NCBI GenBank assembly: GCA_947442475.1
Contig: CANEVP010000010.1
Coordinates: 1 to 44,673 of the forward strand
DNA from: Rickettsiales bacterium
GTDB taxonomy: Bacteria > Pseudomonadota > Alphaproteobacteria > Rickettsiales > UBA1997
Reading direction: 5' to 3'
DNA: 44,673 nt
This document shows, piece by piece, positions 22,835 through 33,509 of this stretch (the stretch's first letter is position 1; the number at the start of each line of letters is the position of its first letter). The translations under genes were made by a program, and so were the position numbers. The notes under the pieces were generated by a model that ran no database searches, was not told the origin of the DNA, and was given only the letters and a program-made list of their open reading frames with translations.

Positions 22835-25342
22835 TTAATCCACCGCCCCCATTTTCTCTTTTATTAATCTACGGCGTTCTGCGGCCTCTTCGCGGATTTG
22901 TTTTTTTCTTGCAGCAACCACTTCTTTTTCTAACTCAACTAAGATTTCTAAAAATTGCGGTAGCCAAATTTCTGGCGTGAGATTTTCTTCATTGGCATGC
23001 GCCGCCAAAACTTCTTCTAGTGCGGTTAGAGTGATTTCATCGGCGTTAAAGATTTTTTTGAATTCTACTAATTTTGAAAGATTAAGTGATGCAACAACGG
23101 CGTCTTCGGCGCGCTTAAAAAAGAAAGAGTGATCTTCATCGGTCATCATTTTTAAAATTTTCATCTCGTCATCACTGAGTCCAAAAATATTTTTTAAACA
23201 AGCATGCGGATTGGCATCGGGCATGAAAATTTGAGTTGCGATATTTTTCTTAATTTCTGGCGAAAATGCGCTGTCATTAACTTGAGTAGCATTTTTTGAA
23301 GTGAGAATTGCGACACAATTTTTTTGACTTAAGCGCGACAATAATTCTCCAACAACAGGTCCTAAAATTGGGTTATCAAGCAAGTCCCAAGCCTCGTTTA
23401 AAACCAATATTGCCGGTGATCCATCGAGTTTGGTTTCAATTTGATGCAGCAAATAATTAACGATTGGAATTAGGATTGGCTTTTCTTCCAACACTTCTGA
23501 CAGATCAAAAGCGATTATTTTATCCGACCAGTTAATTTCGGTTTCGGCGCCAAAAATGTGACCCAAATTTTCGCCATTCCAAATCTTTAAAGTTTCGTAA
23601 ATATTTTTGGTTTCTGCGGTATTAAAAGCTTCTGAGGCGAGGATAAAATTATTGGCGTTGGAAGTTATGATTCGATCAACAATTTCAGGAATAAATTTAA
23701 TTTCTTCATCGGACACAACATCTCGGGCGTAGGCAACAAGACTCTCAAAAAAGCTGACTATAAAATTTTGATTGGCGCTATTTTTTGGTAGTGAAAGTGG
23801 GTTGAGGTGTAAGAATTCTGGGTTTGTGGCGTCATTAACTGCCATGTCGTAATAACTGCCCGAAAGCACTTTAATTAGGCATTTGGCAGAGTTTTTGAAA
23901 TCGAAATAAAATAATTTGCTCTCGATTCTGCGAGTTTGGGCAACCAAGAAATTGAGTAGCGGAGTTTCGTTAAAATCTTTTGATCCGAAAATTACAGTGT
24001 GACCTAAATCATCATCGTGGAAATTGAAAAAATAAGGAGTGTTTAAAACGGTTTTAAGCGCGGTAATTGCTGGCCCCCATTTGTTGCCGCCTATTAGTCC
24101 GGTAGGAAAATTATGTAAGGCAGCAAATCCTGCGATGCGCGCAGTATTGATTAATTTTTGGCGACGTAAATAGCGGAAATTTCCCGGCAATTGCGACCAA
24201 AAGCAATGTTCTGAAAATACGTCTTCGCGCACTACAACGAATCCCAAAGCGTTAAATTGCTCGAAAGCTGAGTAAATATCTTTTTCTAAAGCTTCGCGAG
24301 TGTGACCAATAATCATGATGGTGGTTTGCAGCTTACCGTAGTCGGTGGGAGAGGTTTGGCCGCTTTCCATAAAATCAGCAATGCCGCTAAGCTGTCTGAA
24401 ATCTTCATCGCCGCTGACTTGCAAAATGTAGTTTTGATATTCGTAGGGCTCGATGTCTTTTTTGTTGAAGGTAAAATCGAAAGATTGCGTCACGATAAAT
24501 TCGCAGGGCAATTGCAAAATGCGATCAAGCGAATTGGTAGAAACTTCGAAATATTCTTTTAGCGAAAGCATGGCGGCGAAGTTTTTATTTTTTTCGCCCA
24601 GCACTTCTAATTCGCGATCGCCAAAAGCAATTTTATGGTCAGAAAGATCAAGTGAAATATCGTTTGCAGCTAGCGGATAACGATCTTCATAAAGATTAAC
24701 GATTTTGCCAAAAAAACGCATTGGCTCGGAATATAAGGTGCCATTCCACTCCGCAATTCCTAATAATTTTGCCCCATATCCGGCAGTGTCGGCAATTATG
24801 CTATCAGCGATGGTGGATAATTTTTTGCGGGCTTTTTCTAAGAAATCGCGATGCAGTGATTTGGTGGCCATGTAAGAAAATGAGCGCATGAAGCTTTGCA
24901 AATTCTCAATCGAAGTGTCGAGGCCTTCAACGATTATGGTGACGTAAAGTTCGTTAACATATTGGTCGTCCCACTTATTATCTTTGGTCCAAGCTTCGTC
25001 AAATTTTTGCGAAAAAAATTCGTTAAATTTGCCTTTGGGAGAAATATTTTTTTTGCGGCGAATAGTATTAAACCAGAAGGCAACTTTATTATCTTGAACG
25101 TGATCTACCACGGCTTCACGCACGGCTTCACGCAAAGAAACTAATTCTGAAATCACCGAAGTATTACTAAATCCGGTAATACGAATGATCTGCAAAAGCT
25201 CGCCATTCTTGGTTAGAATTGTGGTTGGATCGTAGTGACAAACATAGGGAATAAAATCTTCGTCCGGAGTTTTAACTGTGGCTTTTTTGGATTTGATTCT
25301 AGTTTTCTTGGTCAGAAATTTCTTGAGAAGTGCGTCAATCAT
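22835..25342 (-). CDS. virB4: VirB4-family T4SS ATPase homologue with dead Walker motifs
   Basis: The 835-residue protein matches VirB4 (CagE/TrbE) over its length: an N-terminal domain with [24 protein letters not shown], the central [20 protein letters not shown] region, and the ATPase domain with [14 protein letters not shown] and [12 protein letters not shown]. Two catalytic motifs are changed: the Walker A GPTGxGKT reads GSKDFNET (residues 453-460, lacking GK), and the Walker B Asp is Asn649. So it is unlikely to hydrolyse ATP. I recall the second VirB4 copy of rickettsial secretion systems as similarly degraded. Its ATG overlaps the gltA stop codon, so it is coupled to citrate synthase; no other virB gene is in the window. 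Confidence 0.9.
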   Translation of the reverse strand: MIDALLKKFLTKKTRIKSKKATVKTPDEDFIPYVCHYDPTTILTKNGELLQIIRITGFSNTSVISELVSLREAVREAVVDHVQDNKVAFWFNTIRRKKNISPKGKFNEFFSQKFDEAWTKDNKWDDQYVNELYVTIIVEGLDTSIENLQSFMRSFSYMATKSLHRDFLEKARKKLSTIADSIIADTAGYGAKLLGIAEWNGTLYSEPMRFFGKIVNLYEDRYPLAANDISLDLSDHKIAFGDRELEVLGEKNKNFAAMLSLKEYFEVSTNSLDRILQLPCEFIVTQSFDFTFNKKDIEPYEYQNYILQVSGDEDFRQLSGIADFMESGQTSPTDYGKLQTTIMIIGHTREALEKDIYSAFEQFNALGFVVVREDVFSEHCFWSQLPGNFRYLRRQKLINTARIAGFAALHNFPTGLIGGNKWGPAITALKTVLNTPYFFNFHDDDLGHTVIFGSKDFNETPLLNFLVAQTRRIESKLFYFDFKNSAKCLIKVLSGSYYDMAVNDATNPEFLHLNPLSLPKNSANQNFIVSFFESLVAYARDVVSDEEIKFIPEIVDRIITSNANNFILASEAFNTAETKNIYETLKIWNGENLGHIFGAETEINWSDKIIAFDLSEVLEEKPILIPIVNYLLHQIETKLDGSPAILVLNEAWDLLDNPILGPVVGELLSRLSQKNCVAILTSKNATQVNDSAFSPEIKKNIATQIFMPDANPHACLKNIFGLSDDEMKILKMMTDEDHSFFFKRAEDAVVASLNLSKLVEFKKIFNADEITLTALEEVLAAHANEENLTPEIWLPQFLEILVELEKEVVAARKKQIREEAAERRRLIKEKMGAVD

Positions 25343-26625
25343 CTTTTGTTAATTTCAACATAATCACGTGAGACATAGCCGGTGTAAAGTTGGCGAGGTC
25401 TGCCGATTTTGAAAGCCGGATCTTCAATCATTTCTTTCCATTGTGAAATCCAGCCGGCGGAGCGGGCAATTGCGAAAATTACGGTGAATAAGTTGCTTGG
25501 AATTCCGAGTGCCTTGTAGATGATTCCTGAGTAGAAATCGACATTTGGAAATAGTTTGCGTGAGACGAAATATTCGTCGTTAAGTGCTATTTTCTCTAGC
25601 TCAACTGCAATATCCAAAAGCGGATCTTTAATGCCAAGTTCGGCCAACACTTCGTCGCAAGATTTTTTCAAAACTGCGGCGCGTGGATCATAATTTTTGT
25701 AAACTCGGTGACCAAAGCCCATCAAGCGGAATGAGTCATTTTTATCTTTGGCGCGCGCAATAAATTCGGGAATTCGATCTTTGGTGCCAATTTCTTGCAG
25801 CATTTCCAAAACCTCTTCGTTGGCGCCGCCGTGAGCTGGGCCCCAAAGTGAAGAAATCCCTGCGCCGATACAGGCAAAAGGATTAGCGCCCGATGAGCCA
25901 GATAAACGTACCGTAGAAGTTGAGGCATTTTGTTCGTGGTCGGCATGCAAAACGAAAATCATTTCCATCGCTTTAGCAATTGTTGGGCTTACGCGGTGTG
26001 GGTGATTTGGCTTGTCGAAGAGCATGTGCAAAAAGTTTTCAGCAAAACCATACTCCTTATTTGGATAGATGATTGGCTCACCAATTGAGTATTTGTAAGC
26101 CATCGCAGCAAGAGTTGGCATTTTGGCGATGATTTTATGCACCACATCCATGCGACCTTCTGGAGTATGTACATCCATAGTTTCGTGGTGAAATGCTGAA
26201 AGTGAAGCAACAGCGCCAACCATGATGGCCATTGGGTGGGCGCGTCTTGGGAAGCCGCGATAAAGAATGCCGATTTGTTCGTGAACCAACATGTTTCTAA
26301 TAATACCGCTTCTAAAATCGCGATATTGTGTGGCGTTTGGCAATTCGCGATTAAGCAGCAAATAAGCCACTTCTAAATATTCACTTTTTTTTGCTAGCTC
26401 TTCGATAGAATAGCCGCCGTGTCTGAGAATTCCTTGATCGCCATCGATGAAAGTAATTTTTGATTCGCAAGAAGCTGTTGCTAAAAATCCGGGATCGTAA
26501 GTGAACATGCCGCTTTCTTTGTAAAGTTGCGAGATGTCGATGACATCTTGGCCAACTGAAGCTTTACGAATTGGCAAATTAATTTCTTTGCCATTTGGCA
26601 AAGTAAGCTTGGCGAATTCAGACAT
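25339..26625 (-). CDS. gltA: citrate synthase
   Basis: The 428-residue type II citrate synthase joins acetyl-CoA and oxaloacetate to begin the TCA cycle. The family pattern is clear: [22 protein letters not shown], the HADHEQNAS(T)[14 protein letters not shown] block with a catalytic His, [30 protein letters not shown] with the second His, and [15 protein letters not shown] with the catalytic Asp. Length matches the hexameric NADH-sensitive type. The stop codon overlaps the start of virB4 by four bases, giving an odd metabolism-secretion pair. The gene diverges from mnmA with a 90-base gap. Confidence 0.96.
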   Translation of the reverse strand: MSEFAKLTLPNGKEINLPIRKASVGQDVIDISQLYKESGMFTYDPGFLATASCESKITFIDGDQGILRHGGYSIEELAKKSEYLEVAYLLLNRELPNATQYRDFRSGIIRNMLVHEQIGILYRGFPRRAHPMAIMVGAVASLSAFHHETMDVHTPEGRMDVVHKIIAKMPTLAAMAYKYSIGEPIIYPNKEYGFAENFLHMLFDKPNHPHRVSPTIAKAMEMIFVLHADHEQNASTSTVRLSGSSGANPFACIGAGISSLWGPAHGGANEEVLEMLQEIGTKDRIPEFIARAKDKNDSFRLMGFGHRVYKNYDPRAAVLKKSCDEVLAELGIKDPLLDIAVELEKIALNDEYFVSRKLFPNVDFYSGIIYKALGIPSNLFTVIFAIARSAGWISQWKEMIEDPAFKIGRPRQLYTGYVSRDYVEINKR

Positions 26626-26715
26626 ATTTTTGGAAGAAAAAATTAAAAATTAGGAATTAGAATTGGAGTTTGTTAAAACATCAAAATCAAAACAAAAATC
26701 AATAATTCTAGAATC

Positions 26716-27831
26716 ATGAACTCTCTTGGTTTCAATAAGGATGAAAAATCCACTCGCGTTGTTGTGGCAATGTCGGGAGGCGTTGATTCATCTGTTGTCG
26801 CGTGTCTCTTAAAAGAACAAGGCTACGAGGTCATCGGCATCACTTTGCAACTTTATGACATGGGCGAAGCGCTGAAAAAAAAGAATGCCTGTTGTGCCGG
26901 AACCGACATTTATGACGCTAAAAAAGTTGCCGAAAAATGGGGTTTTCCGCACTACATTTTAAACTACCAAAATCTCTTCAAAGAATCAGTGATTGATGAT
27001 TTTGCTGACTCATATTTACAAGGCGAAACGCCAATTCCTTGCATTAAATGCAATCAATCAGTGAAGTTTCGTGATTTATTAAAAGTGGCGCACGACCTAG
27101 GAGCTGATGCCTTGGCGACGGGACACTATGTTGATCGTGAAGTGGGAAAAAACGGCGAAAGTCAATTGCACAAAGCAAGTGATGACAGCAAAGATCAGAG
27201 CTATTTTTTATTTGCTACAACCAAAGAGCAGTTAGATTTTTTGCGTTTTCCTTTAGGTAAAAATACCAAAGAACAAACCCGCAAAGAAGCCGAGCGTCTG
27301 GGCTTGGAAGTTGCAAACAAACCTGATTCGCAAGATATTTGTTTCGTGCCAAATGGTGATTACGCCGCAGTAATCAGGCGTCACCGACCTACAGCTTTCA
27401 AAGAAGGAAACCTAGTTCACATCGAAACCAAAAAAGTTTTGGGTAAACATGACGGCATTATTAATTTCACTTTAGGTCAAAGACGCGGCCTTGGAATTGC
27501 TTATCCTGAGCCGCTTTACGTGGTTAAAATTGAGCCAAAAGAAAATATCGTTTTTGTTGGTGAAGAAAAGTTTTTGCAAAACCGCAAATTCAAAATTCGC
27601 GATTTAAATTGGTTGGCTGGCGACATTGATTTAACTAAAGAAATCCACGCCAAAGTGCGCCTGCGCTCCAACCACGAAGAAGAAAATGCGGTGGTAAAAA
27701 TTACGCAAAATGGCGAAGCGCAAGTTGAAATGAATTCAATGACACGCGCAATCACACCGGGTCAGGCCTGCGTAATTTACCAAGATTCTCGCGTCTTGGG
27801 TGGTGGATGGATTACGCGCGAGATTGAGTAA
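26716..27831 (+). CDS. mnmA: tRNA-specific 2-thiouridylase MnmA
   Basis: The 371-residue enzyme puts sulfur on U34 of tRNAs for Lys, Glu and Gln. The PP-loop SGGVDS is at residues 20-25. The family motifs ACCAGTDIYDA, PIPCIKCNQSVKF with the first catalytic Cys, ATGHYVDR, KDQSYFLF, KPDSQDICFVPNGDY with the second Cys, and FTLGQRRGLGI are all present. The ATG at 26716 gives a short extension before the PP-loop; normal. It diverges from gltA. Downstream lies a gene-poor zone with a transposase remnant. Confidence 0.95.
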   Translation: MNSLGFNKDEKSTRVVVAMSGGVDSSVVACLLKEQGYEVIGITLQLYDMGEALKKKNACCAGTDIYDAKKVAEKWGFPHYILNYQNLFKESVIDDFADSYLQGETPIPCIKCNQSVKFRDLLKVAHDLGADALATGHYVDREVGKNGESQLHKASDDSKDQSYFLFATTKEQLDFLRFPLGKNTKEQTRKEAERLGLEVANKPDSQDICFVPNGDYAAVIRRHRPTAFKEGNLVHIETKKVLGKHDGIINFTLGQRRGLGIAYPEPLYVVKIEPKENIVFVGEEKFLQNRKFKIRDLNWLAGDIDLTKEIHAKVRLRSNHEEENAVVKITQNGEAQVEMNSMTRAITPGQACVIYQDSRVLGGGWITREIE

Positions 27832-27885
27832 CGGCTTCACTAGGCAACTCCATATATAAGGAATTGCTGAATGGTTGTTATTAAG

Positions 27886-28218
27886 GGAACCTCTAAAATA
27901 TATAAATAATTTTTTCTGCAAGATTATAAACCTTTCACAGCGGGGAATTCTTGGAAAATTACTCTTCAAGTCCAAGAAACAAGAAAGATAAAAATGCTTG
28001 AAACACTTGAATCAAGAGAGATTAAACCAAATTAGAATCGTGATGATTTTTGACTCGGATAAACAGTCTTTTCTAACTCGCAATTTCTTACCATCACCAA
28101 TTAATTTTTTACGAAATTCTGGCAAAATATTCTTGCAGAAATCATCTACCAAACAAAAGATTGGCGTTAATTGCATTCCAGTCATTTGAGCCTCATTGGT
28201 TGTTGAAGTTAGAATCAA
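27886..28218 (-). pseudogene. IS982-family transposase N-terminal remnant
   Basis: From ATG 28218 the frame reads MTGMQLTPIFCLVDDFCKN and KIITILIWFNLS, then TGA, and goes on in frame with FKCFKHFYLSCFLDLKSNFP and RCERFIILQKKLF. This is the N-terminal order of IS982-type transposases (LTxIFCxVDDFCK, then LSxIMTIxIxFHxSGYRxFKxFY). The stop stands where a Gly codon is usual. The DDE catalytic part is missing. The remnant fills most of the 27832-28303 gap; nothing else gene-like was seen there. Confidence 0.7.
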
Positions 28219-28221
28219 ACA

Positions 28222-28266
28222 AATCTCTTAAAGGCTTAAATTTATTGGGTGTAAGAGGTTTTTTTT
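28222..28266 (+). terminator. terminator-like hairpin at the IS remnant edge
   Basis: AATCTCTTA and TAAGAGGTT pair (9 bp, one G-T) around a 21-base loop, followed by eight T to 28266. It may be a terminator, or the inverted end of the old insertion sequence. Confidence 0.35.
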
Positions 28267-28303
28267 AAGCGTTATTGGGGTTAAACTAAAAAAATTACTA
28301 ACA

Positions 28304-29728
28304 ATGCGGAAGGACTGGGATAAAATAATTAAAAATTACACTGAAAAAGTGCAAGAGGCGATGAAAAATCACCAAATTTCCTCAAGCGATGAATTAGAAG
28401 AATGCTGCAATAACCCCAAAAATACTTATCAATACGATTTTTTTGATTTGAATATGTTCCAAAAAAAAATTTGGCAATATTTTATGAATTCAAAAGATAA
28501 ATTAGATGAAGGCTTTGCAATGATTGAGGCCTTGATTATGAGGGGCACAAGCGAAGCCGATAAATTTGTTTGCGAAAGTTGTTTAAAAGCTGTCAATAAT
28601 GTGATCGAAGGTTTTGCCAAGTATGTTTTTTCAGAAAAATGGGAACATTTTCAAAAGATTGGCAATGCCAATTGGCTGGAAAATTTTCGAATTAAAAATA
28701 GCAAATTTTTGATCTACACTTCTCTCAATATTTTAGAATTTTCAGATCCGAATTTTGAAAAAGAAAAAGAAGAAGAAAAATACGAAAATCCTCCAACCTC
28801 AGATCAAGCCAATCCGATTTTATTTTCAATGACGCGTTCATTTGAAGAAATGAAAAAGCTCTTGGAGCACTTTCCCTCAAGCACTGATAAAAAGCAGATG
28901 TTTCTTCTTTACGGCCCTTTTCAAAAAGCTCGTGCCTGCACTTTAGCTTTTTCTGGTCAACTTGGTTACAATTGCCGAATCAAGCCTTGGAGGGGAAATG
29001 ATCTTCAGATTGGCATCGTAATTGATCACCACAAAGTTGATATTCCTTACGGCGACATGACTGCATATAAATCAAATGACATGATTTTAGATGGCTCAAA
29101 TGTTACTAAAAAAGACGACACAAAATATGGTGAAAAAGAGCAATATAATCGGCCTTGGATACGAGATGAATCGGCCGTTAAAAAAACTCTCACCAATCAA
29201 GCAAAATTGATTAAACTACCAAATAACGAATTTAAAAATCTTAAAGAAGGAAGTATTGAAGCATTTGGTGGCAACGTTTGGCGTAAATATTTTAAAAATA
29301 AAAATACCGCAACTAACGAAGCGCTTTGCCTGCAAAAAAAAGATGGCGAAAATCCAATTGTCGGAATTTTCTTAAACATTCGTCTAGGATTAAGTGGTGG
29401 AATTATCAAATCATCTTACCCCGATATTAGCCGCTATAAAGACCAACAAAACTTGTTCAACATTTTAGAAAAAAATTCGCAGTTAAAGCTTTACGTTTAC
29501 GATGTCAGACAAAAAGAACACATTGTGCGAGTTGTTGAAAATGAAAAGGCAAGAGAATTGATTTCATTGCGCTGTGATTTTAATCAAGATTTTGTAGCAA
29601 CGCTAACTCCTTACCAAGGCTTTCAAGATCAACAATTAGCAACGCCGCAAAGCGCGATATCTGCAACTGAATCTAAAAATATTAAAACTCCTGATCCCCA
29701 CGAAAAAAATGAAAAAAATTCTCGTTAA
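28304..29728 (+). CDS. hypothetical protein, orphan of 474 residues
   Basis: The product is soluble, Lys/Asn/Glu-rich, with no signal peptide or membrane helix. The first 160 residues are helical ([40 protein letters not shown]). A Glu/Lys run (about 165-175) links to a mixed domain with [38 protein letters not shown] and [19 protein letters not shown], and the tail is Pro/Ser/Glu-rich. I do not recognise a family. It follows an IS remnant and its last 20 bases overlap the start of an icd fragment, so its C-terminus may be a product of rearrangement. The clean 1.4-kb frame argues that it is, or recently was, a real gene. Confidence 0.68.
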   Translation: MRKDWDKIIKNYTEKVQEAMKNHQISSSDELEECCNNPKNTYQYDFFDLNMFQKKIWQYFMNSKDKLDEGFAMIEALIMRGTSEADKFVCESCLKAVNNVIEGFAKYVFSEKWEHFQKIGNANWLENFRIKNSKFLIYTSLNILEFSDPNFEKEKEEEKYENPPTSDQANPILFSMTRSFEEMKKLLEHFPSSTDKKQMFLLYGPFQKARACTLAFSGQLGYNCRIKPWRGNDLQIGIVIDHHKVDIPYGDMTAYKSNDMILDGSNVTKKDDTKYGEKEQYNRPWIRDESAVKKTLTNQAKLIKLPNNEFKNLKEGSIEAFGGNVWRKYFKNKNTATNEALCLQKKDGENPIVGIFLNIRLGLSGGIIKSSYPDISRYKDQQNLFNILEKNSQLKLYVYDVRQKEHIVRVVENEKARELISLRCDFNQDFVATLTPYQGFQDQQLATPQSAISATESKNIKTPDPHEKNEKNSR

Positions 29729-30062
29729 AAACCCAGTGGTCGAAATTGACGGCGACGAAATGACCCACATCATTTGGAAGATGATTAAAGAAAAATTAAT
29801 CACGCCTCACGTTGACGCGCCAATTCAATATTTCGATTTGTCGGTGCAAAATCGTGACGCAACTAACGATCAAGTGACCATCGATTCCGCCAATGCCATC
29901 AAGGCTTGCGGCGTTGGCATTAAATGTGCAACGATTACTCCCGACGAAGCGCGCAAAAAAGAATTTAACTTAAAAGAAATTTGGAAATCGCCAAACGGCA
30001 CCATTCGAAATATTTTAGACGGAACAGTTATCATTGGTGCTACAATCGCTGCTTTTGACTGA
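29709..30062 (+). pseudogene. icd: isocitrate dehydrogenase, 5' fragment
   Basis: The frame starts [20 protein letters not shown] and goes through [31 protein letters not shown] to [14 protein letters not shown], matching the first 105 or so residues of NADP-dependent isocitrate dehydrogenase of the type with EIDGDEMT. After GTV (about 30031) the usual FREPI segment is lost and unrelated residues lead to TGA. The full enzyme has about 400 residues, so this is a truncated copy; a complete icd is expected elsewhere if the TCA cycle runs. The reading begins inside the end of the 474-residue gene. Confidence 0.85.
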
Positions 30063-30209
30063 GTATATTTTAACTTCATCTAAACTTTTAACAGGAAGGC
30101 TGATGCGATGTTTCGGGGTAGGATTAGTGGCGCCGTCCCCGAGATCTTTGCCATGTGCTGATAGAGACAAGATCGCCAGAATAGCAAATTTTACTAAGAT
30201 TTTTTTTAT
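30015..30209 (-). other. possible small exported protein lacking a standard start codon
   Basis: On the minus strand an open frame of 64 codons reads xKKILVKFAILAILSLSAHG, a convincing signal peptide, followed by a hydrophilic part ([37 protein letters not shown]) with two Cys. The codon at the expected start is ATA (30207-30209) right after an in-frame TAA, so either the gene lost its ATG or it is not expressed. Its last few codons lie inside the icd fragment, so its C-terminus was replaced by rearrangement. I do not recognise it. The rest of the 30063-30276 gap shows only short dyads near the ampG 3' end. Confidence 0.35.
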
Positions 30210-30276
30210 TTAGGGTTTTGTAATTTTGATTAGTGATAGAGGGAAAGATCGCAGCTGCGAATAATCAGATCGAGAG

Positions 30277-31515
30277 CTAGATCTTTCTTTTTTTAAACCC
30301 CAACAACCCCAAAAATATCAGCCCCGGAACTGCCAAGAAAGTGGAGAGAATGAAGAATTCATGCCACCCCAAAGCTTGTGCAAAAATTCCGGCGCTGGCG
30401 GTTAGTAAGCTTCGAGCCAATGTCGCGAAAGAAACCAAAACCGCATATTGCGTGGCGCTGAAATTGGTGTTGCACAGCGCGCTTAAGTAGGCAACGAAAA
30501 CGGTATCTCCAATGCCGCCGCTGAAATTTTCAATGAAGATTACGCCGTAGAGAATTTCTTGATTGTAACCAATTTTTGACAGATACGAAAAAGCCAAGTT
30601 TGAGAGCATTTGTGCAAGTGCGGCAATCCACAAAGATTTAGTGATGCCAACTTTTTTAACAAAAACGCCGCCGATAAAAACGCCAAAAAGGGTGGCGAAA
30701 AGTCCGAAAGTTTTTACAATTGAAGCGATTTCAATTTTGCTAAAACCGATTTCAAGCAAGAATGGTAAGGTCAAACTTCCCGCAAAAGCGTCGCCTAATT
30801 TAAAGCAAATGATGAAGGCGAGAATGACGTACCACTTGTCGTGATTGGTCAAATCGCGCAGCGGATCAAAGACGTAATGTTTGAACCAAGAGAAAAAATC
30901 ATGATCTTTTTGTTTAAAATTTTTGCGAGTTTCATCCGCCAAAATTGTCACAAAAATTGAAGTGAGCATGAAGCCCGACATCACAAAATAAACCGCGTCC
31001 CAACTTACCAACTCGGCAATTACCAAGGCTCCAGCACCTGAAACCAACATGCCGATGCGGTAGCCGTAAACGTAAAAACTGGCTGCAAGTCCCTGATTTT
31101 CTTTTTCGATTAATTCAATTCTGTAGCCGTCAATTACGATGTCTTGACTGGCGGAAGCAAAAGCCACAAGAAATGCAAAAACTGCAATCGAGCTAATATT
31201 TCCGGCAATTCCCGCTGCGCCTAAAAGCGAAATAAATAGCACGAGCAAAAGTTGATTGAGAATAATCCACGATTTTCTCTGCCCCAAAATTTTGGTGAGA
31301 AATGGCACCGGACATGAGTCGATGATGGGTGCGAAGAAAATTTTTAAAGTGTAGGGCAGGCCGACCAGTGAGAAAAATCCGATGGTTTTTAGATCAAAAC
31401 CTTTTTCTAAAAGCAGCGCTTTGAGGGTTGAAAGAATTAGCGCTAGAGGAAGGCCGCTGGCGATTCCCAGAAAAAAAATAATCGAGAAATTTTTTGCTGA
31501 TTTTTGTTTTGTCAT
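30277..31515 (-). CDS. ampG: AmpG-family muropeptide MFS transporter
   Basis: The protein of 412 residues from ATG 31515 has about twelve membrane helices and the AmpG-type opening [28 protein letters not shown], then [23 protein letters not shown] and [16 protein letters not shown], which are characteristic of importers of anhydro-muropeptides for cell-wall recycling. Rickettsiales carry several AmpG paralogues, some perhaps with other substrates. A start 14 codons earlier (31557) would extend into the hslV leader and is less likely. It diverges from hslV with 45 bases between. Confidence 0.83.
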   Translation of the reverse strand: MTKQKSAKNFSIIFFLGIASGLPLALILSTLKALLLEKGFDLKTIGFFSLVGLPYTLKIFFAPIIDSCPVPFLTKILGQRKSWIILNQLLLVLFISLLGAAGIAGNISSIAVFAFLVAFASASQDIVIDGYRIELIEKENQGLAASFYVYGYRIGMLVSGAGALVIAELVSWDAVYFVMSGFMLTSIFVTILADETRKNFKQKDHDFFSWFKHYVFDPLRDLTNHDKWYVILAFIICFKLGDAFAGSLTLPFLLEIGFSKIEIASIVKTFGLFATLFGVFIGGVFVKKVGITKSLWIAALAQMLSNLAFSYLSKIGYNQEILYGVIFIENFSGGIGDTVFVAYLSALCNTNFSATQYAVLVSFATLARSLLTASAGIFAQALGWHEFFILSTFLAVPGLIFLGLLGFKKRKI

Positions 31516-31560
31516 TGGCCTATGTTGTTTGGATTCAATATCAATTTTAAAAAACATCCA

Positions 31561-32112
31561 ATGCTAGAGCATAAAAATCCATCGCAAATTTATGGCACGA
31601 CGATTCTTTCTGTGCGCAAGAACGGCAAGGTTGCAATCGCTGGAGACGGACAAGTTTCTTTGGGCGCTACGGTTTTAAAATCTAACGCTAAAAAAATTCG
31701 CAAACTTGGTGACGGCACAATTATCGGCGGATTTGCTGGTGCCACGGCTGACGCTTTTACTTTATTTGAAAGACTCGAATCAAAATTAGATCAATATCCC
31801 AACCAATTGATGCGCGCCTGCGTTGAGCTTGCTAAAGATTGGCGCACTGACAAATATTTGCGTCACTTGGAAGCGATGATGATTGTAATCGATAAAGATG
31901 TGTCGCTAGTTTTAACTGGAAATGGTGACGTAATTGAGCCGGAAGACGGCATTACTGCAATTGGATCGGGCGGCAATTACGCGCTTTCAGCAGCTCGAGC
32001 ATTGGTTGCAATTGAAGGCCTTTCTGCTGAAGAAATTGTTAAAAGATCAATGAAAATTGCTTCAGAGCTTTGTGTATACACCAACGGAAATATTCTAATT
32101 GAAACTTTGTAA
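31561..32112 (+). CDS. hslV: ATP-dependent protease peptidase subunit HslV
   Basis: The 183-residue product has the proteasome-like core: [23 protein letters not shown] near the N-terminus, with the catalytic Thr following IYG so that a short propeptide of 11 to 12 residues is removed, then KVRKL-like [26 protein letters not shown] and [16 protein letters not shown]. HslV needs the HslU ATPase; hslU normally follows directly but here tolB does, four bases later. The ATG at 31561 fits family starts; an upstream extension from 31504 does not. Confidence 0.95.
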   Translation: MLEHKNPSQIYGTTILSVRKNGKVAIAGDGQVSLGATVLKSNAKKIRKLGDGTIIGGFAGATADAFTLFERLESKLDQYPNQLMRACVELAKDWRTDKYLRHLEAMMIVIDKDVSLVLTGNGDVIEPEDGITAIGSGGNYALSAARALVAIEGLSAEEIVKRSMKIASELCVYTNGNILIETL

Positions 32113-32115
32113 AAG

Positions 32116-33459
32116 ATGAAAAATTTTCGCTTTGTTGTTTTTTTGCTAACTTTCTTAAGCCTTGCAAATCAAGCATTTGCCATGGTTTCATTTGCAGTAA
32201 AAAATGAAGAAATACCAAAGACCAAAATTTTATTTTTTGGTTTTGATGCAGCAGATCCAAATTTAAAAACTGACGGTTTTGAAATTTTTGAACGCATTAG
32301 AAAAAATTTAAAAACCACCGATCTCTTCGATATTCTAAAACAAGCAGGACAACTCGAAGCCAAGAAAGACGCTAGCTTAGCCCAAGATAATCTCACTGCA
32401 GAATCAATTCCAAATTTTGAAAAATACGCCAAAGCCGGCATTGGTGCAATTGTGGTTGGGGAGCTTAATTACGATGCAAGCGGCAATCTGGAAGTGCGAA
32501 TTAGAATGTGGGATGTGCTCGATCAGCGTCAATTATTTGGCAAATTTTACACCGCATCAAAAGACAATCTGCGCAAGGCGGCAAACATGATTTCGAACGA
32601 GATTTTTAAATCAATTAGCGGCGAAAGTTCTGGGCATTTTACTTCGCAAATTCTTTACGTTTCCGAAGTGGGCTCTGCAAGCAAACGTACCAAAAAAATT
32701 AACATCATTGATTTTGACGGCGAAAATCAACACGCCTTAACTGACGGGCGTGAATTGGTTTTGACGCCAATTTTTTCGAAGCGTCAAAATGAAATTTTTT
32801 ACCTGCGTTATTTTGAAGATAAGCCACAAATTTTTTCGCTCGATTTGAAAAATTTACGCAGCAAAAAACTTGGTGGATTTCGCGGCACAACTTTTGCCGC
32901 AAGCGTTAATCCGAAAGATCCAAATCTGATTTTGCTTTCGGCAATTGTTGACGGAAATAGCGATATTTACGAACTAAATATTAATGCCAATTCGGCGCGC
33001 CGCTTAACTAAAAGTCCGGCGATCGACACAACTCCGGCCTATTCGCCAGATGGCAAATTCATTACCTTCGCCTCAGATCGCGATGCGGGTCAAAAAATTT
33101 ACGTAATGTATGCTGATGGTTCGTCGGTTTCTCGCATCACGCAAGATTTAGGTTCTTACTCAAAACCAGTTTGGTCGCCGGATGGCAAGTTGATCGCCTT
33201 TACTAAAATTAAAGGCGGTCAATTTTACATCGGCGTAATGGCGCCAAATGGTAAGGGTGAAAAATTGCTGGCGAGTGCTTATTTGGTTGAAGGCGCGAAG
33301 TGGTCGCCGAATGGGCGTTACTTAATTTATTCGAAGAAGAAAGGTGCTTACGGGCGCGACAGCATGCCTAGGCTTTTCGTGATTGATGTTGTGACGGGTT
33401 TTGAGTTTGAGTTGCCGACGCCTGCTGGCGAAGGTGCAAGTGATCCGGATTGGGCTTAA
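32116..33459 (+). CDS. tolB: Tol-Pal system protein TolB
   Basis: The 447-residue periplasmic protein has a signal peptide (about 1-22, cleavage near AFA), an N-terminal domain with GIGAIVVGELNYD, and a six-bladed beta-propeller with repeats such as YSPDGKFITFASDRDAGQKIYVM and WSPDGKLIAFTKI, ending WSPNGRYLIYSKKK. TolB binds Pal and helps hold and constrict the outer membrane at division. pal is usually next; here a terminator and a permease gene follow. It starts four bases after hslV and may share its transcript. Confidence 0.95.
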   Translation: MKNFRFVVFLLTFLSLANQAFAMVSFAVKNEEIPKTKILFFGFDAADPNLKTDGFEIFERIRKNLKTTDLFDILKQAGQLEAKKDASLAQDNLTAESIPNFEKYAKAGIGAIVVGELNYDASGNLEVRIRMWDVLDQRQLFGKFYTASKDNLRKAANMISNEIFKSISGESSGHFTSQILYVSEVGSASKRTKKINIIDFDGENQHALTDGRELVLTPIFSKRQNEIFYLRYFEDKPQIFSLDLKNLRSKKLGGFRGTTFAASVNPKDPNLILLSAIVDGNSDIYELNINANSARRLTKSPAIDTTPAYSPDGKFITFASDRDAGQKIYVMYADGSSVSRITQDLGSYSKPVWSPDGKLIAFTKIKGGQFYIGVMAPNGKGEKLLASAYLVEGAKWSPNGRYLIYSKKKGAYGRDSMPRLFVIDVVTGFEFELPTPAGEGASDPDWA

Positions 33460-33478
33460 AACGGCGGCTACTTGCTGC

Positions 33479-33509
33479 AAAAATGACCTAAACGGTCATT
33501 TTTAGTTTT
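33479..33509 (+). terminator. tolB terminator
   Basis: AAAAATGACC and GGTCATTTTT form a perfect 10-bp stem around TAAAC, followed by AGTTTT, twenty bases after tolB. Confidence 0.78.
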
